From Ceratotherium simum simum (taxonomy: Eukaryota > Chordata > Mammalia > Perissodactyla > Rhinocerotidae): a stretch of DNA of 64,000 bases. Where the stretch lies: contig NW_004454178.1 in the NCBI RefSeq assembly GCF_000283155.1, forward strand, positions 1,295,888 through 1,359,887, written 5' to 3'. Of this stretch, positions 13,440-26,750 are shown one piece after another (positions within the stretch are counted from its first letter, which is position 1; each line of letters starts with the position of its first letter). Below the pieces are notes generated by a model that was given only the letters and a program-made list of their open reading frames with translations, was not told the origin of the DNA and did no database searches. A program made the position numbers and the translations under genes.

Positions 13440-14030
13440 TCAACAAGAAATTACAAGGCATACTAAAAGGCACAAAACACAGTTTGAAAAGACAGAGCAA
13501 GCATCAGAACCTGACACAGATATGGCAGGAATGTTGGAAACCAAATTGTGGATTTAAAAGAACTTAAACAACAAATTATGATTAATTCACTAAGGGGTCT
13601 AATGGAAAAAGTAGACCACACGCAAGAACAGATGCATAACGTAAGCAAAGAGATAGAAATTCTAAGAAAAAACAAAAAAGGAATGTAGAGATCAAGAACA
13701 CTGTAACCGAAATGAGAATGCCTTTGATGGGCTCATTAGTAGACCGGACACAGCTGAGAAAAGGATATATCAACAGAAACATCCAAAGGTGAAAAACAAA
13801 AAGAAAAAAGACTGAAAACAAATAGAACAGAATATTCAGGAACCGTGGGACAACTACAAAAGGTATTAACATACATGTAATGGGAATACCAGAAGGTAAA
13901 GAGAGAAAAAGGAGAAAAAATATTTGAAGCAATAATGACTGAGAATTTCTGCAAGTTAATATCAGACACTAGACCACAGATTCAGGAAGTTCAGAGAACA
14001 CCAAACACAATAAATGCCAAAAGTAAATTA
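13440..14030 (+). repeat. L1 ORF1-region fragment
   Basis: Plus-strand reading shows a broken L1 ORF1 coiled-coil region (AAGAACTTAAACAACAAATT, TAATTCACTAAGGGGTCTAA, AAAGAGATAGAAATTCTAAG). The minus-strand open frames at 13463-13969 are its antisense shadows. Confidence 0.7.
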
Positions 14031-14384
14031 AATAGCTTATATCACTCAATAAATGAAGCACTGTATTAAAACTATATTACATGAAATTATAAACAATAAT
14101 TAATGGTATACTTACAACAAATAATAGTTCACTTAAAAATTTTTACTAAAAATTATTTATCACATATTTTTCCCACTAGAATGAAAGCTACATGAAGGTG
14201 GGATTTGAATGTTTTCATTCACTGCTATATCCTAGGATATTGTTTGGCACATGGCAGGCCCTTAAGAAATATTTCTGCAATAAATACCATCCAAAATAAT
14301 AAAATTATTTTAAACTTTCAAGGAAGGAGGATCATGAGATATTTTATTGTGAAAAGAGTCTTAAGGCTAGGAAATACTGGTATG

Positions 14385-14705
14385 GAACACTGCTGTCCAG
14401 TACAAATATGATGTGAGCTACACAGGTAATTTTCAATTTGCTACCAGACATATTTTAAAAAGTAAAAAGAAACATATGAAATAAATGTTAATTTCTTGAA
14501 CCCATTATGTACAAAATATTATTACTTCAACCTGTAATCAATATAAAAACCTTAATGAAATATTTTACATTCTTTTGTATGTATGCTAAGTCTCCAAATC
14601 CAGTGTTTATTTTACATTTAGCACAAACTCAATTCAGACTAGCCACATTTCAAGTGCTCAATAGTCACATGTGGTTCAGGACTACTGTTCTGGACAGTAG
14701 AAAGT
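14385..14705. repeat. Short DNA transposon (MITE-like) with terminal inverted repeats
   Basis: The left end (ACTGCTGTCCAGTACA) is roughly the inverse of the right end (ACTGTTCTGGACAGTA), and the block CACATTTCAAGTGCTCAATA is shared with the fragment at 3435-3570. No coding capacity. The family name is not certain to me. Confidence 0.55.
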
Positions 14706-17700
14706 ATAAAGTATATGGTCCCCCTAAGTAAATAGGAATGAACCATTAACTAAAATATTTCAGTCCCCAAAGTTCTTACCCAAACATATTGTTTAGTATT
14801 TTTAGGCACTTATAATATTTTAGGTTAAACAGAAAGAATATGGAAAATACAAATCCTCAAAGAGCTAAGAGGCATCTTGATCTTCTTACGAATATTCAGT
14901 TTCTAATTATTCTGGTTCCTAATTATTCAGTTTCTAATTATGCACATAATTGTGTGTAAAAAAAGTATTTGGATCTCAGTTAAATCTAAGAAATTTCTTT
15001 CCAGCTGCTAAAATACTGCACGCTACTCCAGGCACCACCATTCATCTTTGATGATTAGTTATTTCATATATACCCAAGACACTCAGGCCAAATAGGTCCC
15101 TTCTCTAAAACAGTCTAGTCTAATGATATAGAACTTCAAAGAACCTGGAAGGGATAAAACTGAAAAAAAACTAAACTCCTTTTGGCCACAACATACAGAA
15201 ACTAAAATATTGAGCTAGTAAGATTTAAGAAGCAAAACGGCAAGTTAAGAAACCAACCATATCAGTACCCTTTCAAAGAAAACCACCAGATAGATTATTT
15301 TGATTATTTGTCAAGAGGCAACAGTTCTAGATTTTCCAAAAATCAATTCTATTTCCTGGGCATGAATTTCACTTTCACTAAAGTTTTTACAACAGAGTTT
15401 TCAACTTACACTCCAGTTTGACTACAAATAAATAAATGATAATAAATTCCTTAGCACATCCGCAGCCAAGAAATGTTTTGGGTGGCAAAAAAACGAAAAC
15501 AAAAACCAACCCGTGGTAAAACTGTTACAGATAATGCACCAAATAAATAACCCTACAGAGAACAGTTCAGATCTCAATATATATCCATTTTTCTTAGAAG
15601 TCTCACAAAAATACCAACAAGAGAGAATTTCAGTAAGACAAGCCAAAATTTATGCCTTTAAATAATAAACATTTAAAAACCACAAAAAATCAAAACTTTT
15701 TTCCTTCTTTTTGGTTATATCAAATTTCATTATAATAAAATCAAATTAATTCAGAAAAAAAAAGGGGGGGATTGTAAGGTTAAGTCTACACTATAAATTC
15801 TAATTTTTGGTCTACAATTTAATCCAAAGAGCATTCATTGTGAATTATGGAAGAAATTTCTTGTTCTGATATTACTACAAATAAAAAGTCGTGCCGTGTT
15901 GTCTCCAAAATGTTTCCATTAGTGACTTAATCTTTATTTTAAGATTTATAAACCATACATATTTATGAATTTGGCATTAATTAAATGCAGTCTGATCCCC
16001 TGGACATCATGAGACATAGTAACTACCATTACATCATCCCTCAAAAGCTGCATGTACATAGTGAGATAATTATGATGACAATAATTAGAGTTGATCGCAA
16101 TACCTACTAATCAGGTCTTTACAAATTAATACATAGGTCACATATAACAAATAATTTTTGGCATACATTCTAAAGAAAATAAAAAATTTGCTAATCTAGT
16201 CCATTTCAGAGTTGAAACTGATAATCTAGACAATCTACATAAGAAGAACCACCCTTCCTCCTGAGAATGAACACTAAAAACTAAAGACCAAATCTGATTT
16301 TCCATGCCCTAAAATACTGCTCCCGATTTTGACTATGATTTATATTCTAGCATGAATATGTACAGTCCATGAAAAATATCCTATCTAAATCTACCCCTAA
16401 ACATTAAGTTTACTTTTTCAACTGGAACCTGGATAATCCCAATTCTCTTAAATGCAGTAACACAAACTAAGAATAAAAGTATCATAAAGAATGCATATTC
16501 ATCCTTAAGTTAAAAGAAAATGAAAAGACTACCAACAGCAATTTTGAGAGAGGGGAGAACCCTAAAGTAGGGACAAACATTAAATTATTTCCACACTTAC
16601 AACTTAAATGTGTTTCAGATAGCTGATCCATTATAAGAAGTCAGAGAAAGAGTAGGAAAAAAGACAAATTCTTTTAGCAAACTATGAGAAGCTCTTTCAA
16701 ACATTGCTGAAACATAAGGGGACTCAAAATTTCTAATTTGTAACTCAAAGGAAAAATCCAATTAAAACAATAAAAGTAATGAGAAAGAGTTTACTTTGAT
16801 ATAATTTTATTCCTCAAAAATATAGGAATTAGTAGAAAGTATGAACACAAATACAGTGTCGTGTTTTCAGGATTTCTTAATGCCACATATGGGTGTTCTC
16901 AATTTACAGCAGAAAACACTGCAGTAATTGGCATGACCAGAGTACAGTTAGCTCAGTACTTTGTATTGAATAATGTTTATAGCACGAACTTCTTCTACTT
17001 TGAAAACTATGCCTAAAAAGGAATTCTCTTTGAAGACTAAAGGAATTTAATTAAAGATAAAACCACTTGGGTGGCCACATAACACATCAAACAGATCATA
17101 CTTCAAGGAGAATTACTGCTATTCAGTTATAAAGTGCATGACTCATAGGAATATAAATGAAGAGTCATTTTTTTTCTGTGTACATCAACTTGGATCCAGA
17201 AATTTACATTTAGAAGTGCACTATCACATTTGCTCAGTCTATACATTTTGGCTCCAATTTAACTTCATGTGGTTAAACACTGATTAATGACCTACCACCA
17301 ATAAAATTTTTAAAAATTACTCTAAAAAACATGTTTGAGAATTCTTGATCTTATAGGACTGGAAACAAACAATAAATAAAAAGTTCATTAAAAATATTAA
17401 CAAAGACTCAATATTATAAATGAATTTTCTCTCAATTCTGTCACACTCAGAGAATTATCACATCCATATAAAAATAAAAAGTGTTTCTAAAACCTAAAAA
17501 TATTATCAAGTATTAAAAACTTTCATTGTGAATTGTCTTCAGATTTCCATTATAGACTATCTACACGCAAGTACAATATTACCATTTTTACTAACATTTT
17601 CTGGTTGTTTATTTATCCCACATGGAATAAGGAGCATAGTTCAGTGAAGTCTCTTTTCAGGGCAACATTTAAAAGGAAAAAAAAGAAATCTTTTGGAAAT

Positions 17701-18769
17701 GATACCCCTTCCCTGCCTTTCCAAGTGGAAAATACTGAAAGCAATGTAAGAGTGCACTGTTGACTCAGGATGGTCATTATACAATATTCCATTATAGTCC
17801 TGTAATGCAGTAAAGACTTTAAGGACAGAGAAATAAGAGACGACAGGCTTTCAAGTCAGTAAACTGGTTGCTAATTCCCTATTAGCTGTCACGTCTGTTG
17901 CAGACAGCTCCATACCTTGCTGTTTACAACTTGACGAACCCAAGTGGTAAACAATCCTAAATACAATTCTCAACCCTTCTCCCTCCTTCAACTACTATCT
18001 AATACCGTATACACACATGTAAAAGGACATGGAAAGATAAATAATTGAATAAATGAAAATTACGAAAATAAAAATTACATACGACATATAAGGCTTACGT
18101 GGGAGGTTACAGGCAGTAAGAGGTAGCCTATCAAGCACAATCTGAAAAATGAAACAAGGAAATTTTACACAGTAGGCTTTTTTTTTTTGACACAGAAAAG
18201 GCTGCAAGTGAAACTAGAATGAACAAAGTGAAAACCGTAAGTGAATTCCACTCAAGATGGATGAATGAATAAAGAAATAAAATAGCCTAAGTTATCATAC
18301 TAAACGGCATCAAAACTGGACGGAGCTCTCGGATAATGCAGCAGGTGGACAAGGGGAAGTCACTGGACCTTTTAGTACAGAACTGTGACGAAATCGGTGA
18401 GGCCCCACCTGAATGTAGAAGTACTCAAAGTAATGAATCAAACAGTAACAGCTTATTGCCAACCATGTACTCCTAAATTCAGACGAAAAAGCAAGATGTA
18501 ATTTCCCAACCTTCCAGAGGTCAAAAACATAAATCGTGGCCAACTGGAAAGTATTTATTGAGCACCCACTATGTGATTTGCAGCATGTCACCTATTAAAT
18601 GTATTCCCCTCCTTCAAGCAGCTTACAATGAGTTAGAAAAATAAAATAGATATATCACAGACATAATCGAAAAAAAATTTTAATGCAAATTAAAGCAAGG
18701 TTTTTTCATTTTAATGCCAATACCAGATGATGAACAAAGATGTAATATGAGGTTTGCTCATCTCATGTT

Positions 18770-19200
18770 ACGAGGGCCTTAAAAAACACATACACAAACA
18801 AACCCCAGAGTCTGACCTAGTAATTTCTCTTTTACAAATCCAACGGAAAAAAATTTTCAAAGATTTATGTAAAAAGCTATCCTCTGTAGTGAAATTTATA
18901 CTAGCAAAACATTAGAAACATCCCAAACATCTGCCAATAAGAAAAAATTTTAAATATGATAGTTACATGATGTAATGTTAAGCAACCCCAAATAATTTTT
19001 TCAAAGATTATTTAATGACATGGGAATGTTCATAAGGTAAAGTTAAGTGAAAATTCCACATGATCCCAGTTTCAGGAAAAACACACAAATATTCATAGGA
19101 AAATAGAAATATAAATTATTTGGATTTTTCTTATTTACACCTGCCTTTATTTTCCAAATTATTTTATAACAAATAAGGATATTTAACAAGATAAGCAACT
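18770..19200 (+). repeat. Old L1 3' fragment
   Basis: It contains GAGTCTGACCTAGTAATTTC, AAATCCAACGGAAAAAAATT and TTAAATATGATAGTTACATG, the usual 3' region of L1M elements. Confidence 0.55.
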
Positions 19201-19225
19201 GTTACTTGAAAAAGCACATATGACA

Positions 19226-19241
19226 CACACACACACACACA
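19226..19241 (+). repeat. (AC)n microsatellite
   Basis: A run of about eight AC units. Confidence 0.9.
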
Positions 19242-19599
19242 AAGTAAATGTAAAAAAATCAGTAGACAGATAGAATTGGCCTCGATAAAGAAAAGTTTCC
19301 TGTAAAGAATTATTGCAGAAGGGCTGGGGAAGAGAAGAGAAGCAAGGATAATCCATCTAGATTAAATCTATAAGGAAATGGTGGCGACCTTGATGCTGAC
19401 CTGAATAAGTAGCTGGCAACTAAGAATCAAAGATAATAGTTACAACAGATTTTGAAGATACTCAAATATATCCTATTTCATGATTCATTGTTTATAGTCT
19501 CCCAGTAGGATGGCTTAAAAAAAAAAAACTGACTTATAAAACCGTACTACCTGGCCCTTTCTGCACCTGCAGTGTTGGTCAAGATCATAAATCACCTTT

Positions 19600-21900
19600 G
19601 CTAACACAGGGCACTTGATCGTCGCCACCATCTCCGAGGGCGGGGACAACATCCTGACACTGTTTGCAGGAGCAGGCAGGGACTGCGCCGGGGGAGTGTG
19701 ACTCGCCGAGGGCGCCGCTGGGGAGACCCGCAGAGGCAGAGCCCGCCGGCTGCGCGGCCTCTGTCCCCGCAGTCTGCACTCCAGCACGCCGGCTTTTCCG
19801 CCAGGATCCCACTGTCTTTAGAGCCACTTCTTCCTAGTCGCAAACGCGGCCGGTTTTGCCGGCCGGACTGGTCAGGAGCTCGCTGAGGTCTGCTGGTAAC
19901 CAACCTGCCCTAGCCCGTATTCAAAAACATCCCAAATGACCCAAACTCGGCACCAAAGTTAAGCCAAGTGGATAAGGAAAGACGCAGGGAGCTAGCCTCC
20001 CAAATCGCGCCAGATGACTCAAGTTTGGGGAATCAAAGAAGAATGTGCCTCCCACAGTTAGAGAGAAAAAAAAACACCCCCACCGCCGGGGGAGCGGGGG
20101 GAGGGCCACGCCGGGGCGGGCGGCGGCACCAGCCACCCCTCTCCCTCTCTCCCGAGGCCAGGACGGCGGGGCCCGCCAGCCTCCTCCTCCCCAGGGTTTC
20201 GCTAATGACCAGAACGTTGCTGGAATTTCTTGCTACCTAACGCCACACATCCGCAAACGTTCCGGCAACATCGGCCCCTTCAGCGCACTGCGAAGCGACA
20301 CCAGCTTGGAGACGCCGTTCCTCAGAGATTCTCTAGACTCCCCGCCATCCCATCCAACTCTAAAGGCCAAGTCAACGTGTGCTCGGGAAGAACTATGAAC
20401 GAAGTCAGACTAGGGTCACATCTAACACGGGCGGGGCTCCCGCACACACCGGTCCCCGCCACCCAGCGGGAGCACCGGCGAAGGACGGCCGCGGAGACCA
20501 CGTGTCCCGCCTTCTGCGCACGCGCCAGCCAAAACAAAAGGGAGGCCTGCCAAGCCCCGCCCCCCACGTGACCGCGCCCGGCCCGCCCCCCCCTGCCTCC
20601 GCTCCCTCCGCTCCCCTCCGCTCTGCCCAGGCTGTTAGCTTCGGCCGTTTAAATTTGGCCGCCGGCCGACCCTTGCCCTACGGCGCGAGCCTGTGCCGGG
20701 ACCCCGAGTCCAGCAGCTCCGAGGACCCGGGGACGAAGGGGCTGCCGGCCCGCCGCCCGGCCCGCGAGTTCCCCCGCCGAGCCTCTCTGCTCTCCCGGCC
20801 CCGGCGAGGAGACCCACCCCCTAGCCCGCCGCCGAGCCGCCGGCCACTCGCCTGCTGGGGCGCCCTGGCTCNNNNNNNNNNNNNNNNNNNNNNNNNNNNN
20901 NNNNNNNNNNNNNNNNNNNNNNNNNNNNNNNNNNNNNNNNNNNNNNNNNNNNNNNNNNNNNNNNNNNNNNNNNNNNNNNNNNNNNNNNNNNNNNNNNNNN
21001 NNNNNNNNNNNNNNNNNNNNNNNNNNNNNNNNNNNNNNNNNNNNNNNNNNNNNNNNNNNNNNNNNNNNNNNNNNNNNNNNNNNNNNNNNNNNNNNNNNNN
21101 NNNNNNNNNNNNNNNNNNNNNNNNNNNNNNNNNNNNNNNNNNNNNNNNNNNNNNNNNNNNNNNNNNNNNNNNNNNNNNNNNNNNNNNNNNNNNNNNNNNN
21201 NNNNNNNNNNNNNNNNNNNNNNNNNNNNNNNNNNNNNNNNNNNNNNNNNNNNNNNNNNNNNNNNNNNNNNNNNNNNNNNNNNNNNNNNNNNNNNNNNNNN
21301 NNNNNNNNNNNNNNNNNNNNNNNNNNNNNNNNNNNNNNNNNNNNNNNNNNNNNNNNNNNNNNNNNNNNNNNNNNNNGGGGCTCTGGAAGCGCCGGCGCGT
21401 GGCTCCACCGGCTGCGGCGGCACCTTGGGGCGACTCCTGCGGTCCCTACCCCGTGCCAGCCGGGAAACAGCCCCACCGCCCCCGCCCCGAAGACACGGCC
21501 CGACGACTTCCCGCCCCCGCTTTGCTAGTTCTGTAGCGCCGGGGCGCGTCTCACCAAAGCTGTGTGACAGCTGCCAGGTCTGTCTCTGTGCAAGTCCTTC
21601 TGTTTGGGCTGTGCGCTCGACTCCAAGGTCGTAATTCTGTAAGATTCCCCGAGGGGCCCTGAAATAGGGTGACAAATCTGCCTTGGACGCAGTTGGGTCG
21701 TTTTATGGTAAAAATCAGGAGCCGGCAGCTCAAGCTTTGTGAAATCTGTGCAAAGCTGGTTTGAGGGGCACTGGAGTTAGCTCCCGTCCGCAGGAGCGCA
21801 AATAAGCGGAGTTTTATCTGGAGACAGCTGGCCGGGGACACGTAAAAGCATCTCTGAGAGGCTTACACCTGGCCCGGCGCTCCCCTCGCCGCTAAGCTAC
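19600..21900 (-). promoter_or_regulatory. KANSL1L: CpG island, likely KANSL1L promoter and non-coding exon 1
   Basis: This is the only strongly CG-rich, CpG-dense stretch in an otherwise AT-rich window, and the 505-N gap falls inside it. It lies about 15 kb upstream of the KANSL1L start codon on the minus strand, where the untranslated first exon is expected. Visible motifs are two CACGTG E-boxes (20499-20504 and 20565-20570), an NRF1-like TGCGCACGCGCC (20515-20526), a GC box GGGCGGGG (20428-20435) and several CCCCGCCCC runs. No TATA box is seen, which fits a housekeeping-type CpG promoter. The start site and the exon 1 donor cannot be placed and may lie in the gap. A divergent plus-strand transcript is possible but nothing seen here demands one. 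Confidence 0.75.
20872..21376. other. Assembly gap (505 N)
   Basis: A run of N interrupts the CpG island. Flanking bases are very GC-rich, the usual reason for such gaps. Open frames drawn across it are meaningless. Confidence 1.
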
Positions 21901-22764
21901 ACCCGGGCGTTTCCCCCGCCACGTGCTCTTTTTTTTTTTTTTTTTTTTTTTTAATAAACTAAGCACTAAATATAGCTCCTCAGATGATGGCTTACAGGCT
22001 TTCCTAAGCACCTAACTTACACATGGAACGATTTAAGGCATGAAGCGCCCTGGAATTTTAGATCCAGAAAGACAATTGCCATTATTTCAATCTTATTAAT
22101 TGGATACGATCACGAGTCGGGGTGGGGGTGGGGGTGGAATCCAAGGAACTGGAGTTACAACAAAACGTAAGACATGACACAGATTACTGGAATTGGAAAA
22201 TAACCAGCTCATTCCTGGTCTTTCTAGTACATTGTGACATGACTGCAATAATTTTTGTGACAAGCAGCATTTATAGGCGAGAATACTTTTTAAAAATTGC
22301 TCAAAACAATAATAGCACCTTCATATGGAGTAAGAGAAGAGTTTCTGGAAATTGATTTACCTTCATTGGAATAAAAATTGTAAGCGAATGATGTATGTGA
22401 AAATAAATCAACAAATATTGATTGGACATTTACCATATTCAAAGGGCTGTCCTGGTCCCTGGGGACAGAAATGCAAAAATGAATAAGGCAAACGAAGATT
22501 TTTTTATTTGAGCTGGGTATTTTAAGACTTTCTGCAGAGAAGGAAAAAAGGCATCAATAGTTCAGGAGACAGTATTTGAGTTTGAATAGAGGTTGTGTGT
22601 ATCACATTACTGGGCTGGAAAAGACATTGTCAACTAGATTGAGTAAATCTTGAAAACAGGAATTCAGATTTTAACTCGAAGGAATTGTAGTGCCATCAAA
22701 TCACTTGAGGATAGTTTTCTCCTATGAAATAATGATCAATTACCAAAACAAAATATTCATACCG

Positions 22765-22900
22765 AGTATTTATTGAACACATATTGTGTGATGGGTGCTG
22801 GAGATACAGCAGTAAACAAAGTTCCTGCTCTCATGGAAAGTGTAGTGGATGATACAAGCGTTAAGCTTTGTAATTACACAAGAAATAATTCAGAAGGCAT
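22765..22900 (+). repeat. Ancient interspersed repeat (MIR/L2-like)
   Basis: It reads TATTTATTGAACACATATTG, GATACAGCAGTAAACAAAG and CTGCTCTCATGGAAAGTG, a common mammalian repeat pattern that also appears near 11770-11870. Confidence 0.5.
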
Positions 22901-24569
22901 TTTTGCATACACCGTCTAATCTGTTCATCAAACAACCCTAGGAGGTAAGCTGTTTCCAATACTCTAGGTTAATTCTTTTATCTTACAGTCTGCCGCATTT
23001 GCGTATCTTAAATAAATATTTCAATTTATTGCCATTTTATGGCATTGCCATCATCAACTTATAAGCCATCATACAAATACAATTTTATTGTTTCTTTTAT
23101 ATTCAGTTTATGATACTTTAAAAATAATATGAATTTGGGGGATAGGAAATGACTAATAATCCAGGTTTGATGTAAAAAATATAGAAAAGCACAAAGAAAA
23201 TCACCATCATCTGTAAGGCCTCCTGTATTTTATGCGTATGAGAGGACATCACATACTGTTTTTTTTACCCCATTTAGCCACATATTATGCACATTGTCCC
23301 TTGACATTGAATATTATTCTAAAGCATGATTTTAATATTTGCAACATATGCATGCCAGTTTTCCAGAAACTATAGAATACCAAAGTTCCTTAATATAAAA
23401 ATTGAAATACTGAACCGTTTGTCAAATGGTTTTCCATATTCCTTATTCAGCAAAGGCCCGAAAAATGCATGTGGTTAATTGTTTTAAACTCAAGGATATA
23501 TTATTATTCAGAAGGTACATTAAAAGCGTTCTTATTTCCAATACAAAATATAACCGTGGCTAGGACACTTACAGAACCAGCAAGAACAAGGAGAAGGGAA
23601 GGGCACCATTTTTGCTGACATAATTATTACCTGTCTGGAAGCACACAAAAGTGTCCAGGTAAGCAGTATTACAATGATTTCACGAGATAAACTTCTCTCC
23701 TCAGCACTGGTGTTTATTCAGTAACTCCTTTCATTCAGGAAACGTGTGCATCGCTTAATATACAGCTGACATTATGATAAATGCTAGCGATACGATAGAA
23801 AGATCGTACCCTTGGCTCAAGCAGCTCGCAGCCAAGCAGGGGTTACAAGCACAGCCTTTTCTTTCCCCCTTCCCTGCTCTGTTTTTCTCCATGGCACTTA
23901 CCTCCATCTAACATAACATAGATTTGATTTTTTCATTTTTGTTGTCTTCTCTCTTGAGGTAGAATGTAAGCTCCATGAGGTCAAGCACTTTTGCTGTTTT
24001 GTTCACAGCTGTATCCCTAGAGCCCAGCACAGGAACTGTCACATGTGGGTTTTCAACACATGATTTGTTAAATGAATGCATGCATTTAACTCTCACATTC
24101 TGCAAAGTGAGTGTTATATTCGTTTTCCAGGTAGAAAAAAATGAAACTCATTGAGGTTAAATAATATATTCAGATTCTCCCACTAATAAATGGCCAATCT
24201 GGGAATTGAAGACAGACCAGCCTAGCTCCAAAGCCAGAGTTCTTTCCTCGCTACCTCTCAGAGAATAGAAAGCTAGTTTGGAAGCCTGTACCATGTATCC
24301 TCTATATTTCTGTGCCCGGGCAACTGCCCTCCACTGTCATATTCTAGTATATTTGATTCTTTCTTTTTATGATCGTGGTTAGAAAGTGGGATAGGAGATG
24401 CAGCTGGGCTAAGGGTGATAATTCGTATCCGTGATGGATGTGGCTCAAACTTGCCTGTATCAACAGACAAGCCGACAAAGGGCAGGGGTAGGGAGCAAGA
24501 GCTATAGGATCTTAGGGCAGCATACAAGAGTGGTCAGAACTGGACCGTGGCTGTAGGAGAATCGAAAGT

Positions 24570-25070
24570 GACTCCCTGGGTATACGAGTATCCGTAGCAC
24601 CTTTATTCACAATAGCCCCAAACTGGAGACAACCCTAAGATCCATCACCTGGTGAAAAGATAAAGAAATTGTGCTGCATCCATGTAATGGAATGCTACTC
24701 AGCAATAAAAAGAAACAAACTATTGATACACAGGACAACATAGATGAGTCTCAAACAGCATGCTGAGTGAAATAAGCCAGACACAAAAGAGAGTCAATAT
24801 TGTATGATTCCATTTATATAAAGCTCTAGAAAAAGGTAAATTTAACATATAATGACAGAAAGCAGATCAGCAGTTGCTTAGGTTTGGGGTGGGGGGAATT
24901 GACTGGGATGGGTATAAGGGGTGATGGAAATACTCTATATCGTGATCAGGGTGGAAGTTAAATGGGTACATGCATTTGTCAAAACTCACCAAAACGTATT
25001 CTTAAAACAGGTACATGTTAATATATGAGAATTATACTTCAGTAAAGTTAATTTTTAAACCAAGGACTCT
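24570..25070 (+). repeat. L1 3' fragment
   Basis: The ordered blocks CCTTTATTCACAATAGCCCC, TGGAATGCTACTCAGCAATA, GTGAAATAAGCCAGACACAA and TAAAGTTAATTTTTAAAC match the 3' region of old L1 elements. Confidence 0.8.
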
Positions 25071-26374
25071 CTGATGCAGGTTGACTCAGAAATCTCAAGG
25101 AGTTTTAAGTCCAAAACGTAGACAGGCAGAAAAATTAAAAACTAGTCTGCATCAGTTAGGAGGCAGCAAGTCTGTGTGAAATGTATCCAAAAGCCCAAAA
25201 TAATGATGGCTTAAAAACACAAGGGTTAATTATTTCTTTTATAATGTATTTTGTTGATTCTAAGACACATTTTTTTCCCCACAATTTAACATTTCTGAAA
25301 TTGGAATGACCTCAGTGTTGAGACAATAAGAAAGCACTGTATCAGTTTTATTGGCAGTGGGCTTTTTCTTAATGATATATAAATAATGGTGCATCTTAAG
25401 ATTCAATGAAACATGGTAAAAAAAAAAAAAGTTTATAGAGGTAGACAGCCCAGAGATGATATAACAGCTCACAAAGTCACCAGGGCCCCAAGCTCCTTTC
25501 TGTTATTCTCTTCTGCCTTTCTCAGCCCTCACTTCCATTCTCAAAGTAATCTCATGGTCCCAGATGGCTACTGGAACTCCAGACGTCATAACCACTTTCC
25601 AGGCAGCAGGCAGGAAAAGGATAGAAGGCAAACAGGGCCTTTAGGTGCCTCTCCTTAAGTCCTTCTCAACAATTCTACTGCTTGATCATGTGGCTATATC
25701 TAGTTGTAAGGGAGACTAGGAAATACAGCTGAAGTTGAACATATTATCACTCCAATAGGATAGGGATTATTATTTAGGAAGAAAGAATAGATGTTGATTA
25801 GGCGATGGTCTCCACCAGTTTCCAAAGCATAATGTCTAAAACCAGAGTCAGCTAAATATAGCAAGCTAGGTTGGGGGAGTGGGGTGGGGGGTTCAAACAG
25901 AAAGACAGCTACAAGAGATTTTTTAAACTACATTCGCTTTTCACCCTCTGTGTTGTGCACGGGGTGTTAAGAATGCTGAACACATTGATGCAATTAAAAA
26001 GAAAAATGGTGTACAAGTCTGCAAAGGTAGGTTAGGACCAAAATATGAAACGCTTTGATGCAAGTTTAAATAAGAGTTGTAAAATTTATTCTGTAGGTAA
26101 CAGTGGAACCATTGAAGATTTTTGCATAAGGAAGTGAAATGATAAAAATGTTGTTTTTGGAACACTAATCCCATAGGTCTTTATACTAAACAGGCATATC
26201 CAGAAATACTGGTCAGAAATCACTACAATTGAAAAACTATTCCAACATTCCGATTCATTTCCTATGAAATGTGAGCATCATGGCAATTTCTTGGGGTCAC
26301 TGAAGGTGTTACATATATTGTTATACCAGTTCTGTTTCCTCAATTACATATCATGTGTAAGAACATACGAAAGC

Positions 26375-26750
26375 TGTGTCAGTCATGATGGGTCAGGTTA
26401 TGATGCAGTAACAATTAACTTCCAAATCACAGTGACTTAATGCACAAAAAGTTTATTTCTATCTCACACAAAGTCTGTTGCGGTCCAGGTAACTTTCCAG
26501 AGCACTTGTCTTCCGTATGTCGGATCTGTATTCCATGCTCTGTTCTTATGTCACCTCCACAGCACCTTTATAATTGCTGCCACAGGGTAAGACACACATA
26601 CGTCACTTCTATCCACAATCCATTGGCAAGGACTAGTCACACAGCTCTGCCCAATATAAAGGAATCAGGAAATATAAACTTCTCACATGCCCAGAAAGGA
26701 GACCTGTGCATGGATGAACATTAAAACTCTCTACTATGAAAATCATGTTG
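26375..26750 (+). repeat. Ancient interspersed repeat, family uncertain
   Basis: It reads GTCAGTCATGATGGGTCAGG, GATGCAGTAACAATTAAC and AAAGTTTATTTCTATCTCAC, later CATTGGCAAGGACTAGTCAC. I recognise the pattern as a common mammalian repeat but cannot name the family. The 94-codon frame inside it is not a gene. Confidence 0.55.

Larger units (their letters stand above)
5391..19600 (-). other. KANSL1L: KANSL1L intron 1
   Basis: The stretch between the CpG island and the first coding exon. It contains L1, L2, MLT1-type LTR and ERE pieces listed separately. About 14750-18700 is AT-rich and holds nothing I recognise. No conserved coding block is seen. Confidence 0.6.

Noticed and set aside
13582..13932. 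Hydrophobic minus-strand frames (116 and 77 codons)
   Set aside because: They are antisense to an A-rich L1 ORF1 remnant, which always reads as Phe/Leu-rich on the other strand.
20379..21675. Long open frames on both strands across the CpG island (up to 385 codons)
   Set aside because: They run through 505 N, which cannot contain a stop, and their real parts are GC-rich low-complexity translation with no family resemblance.
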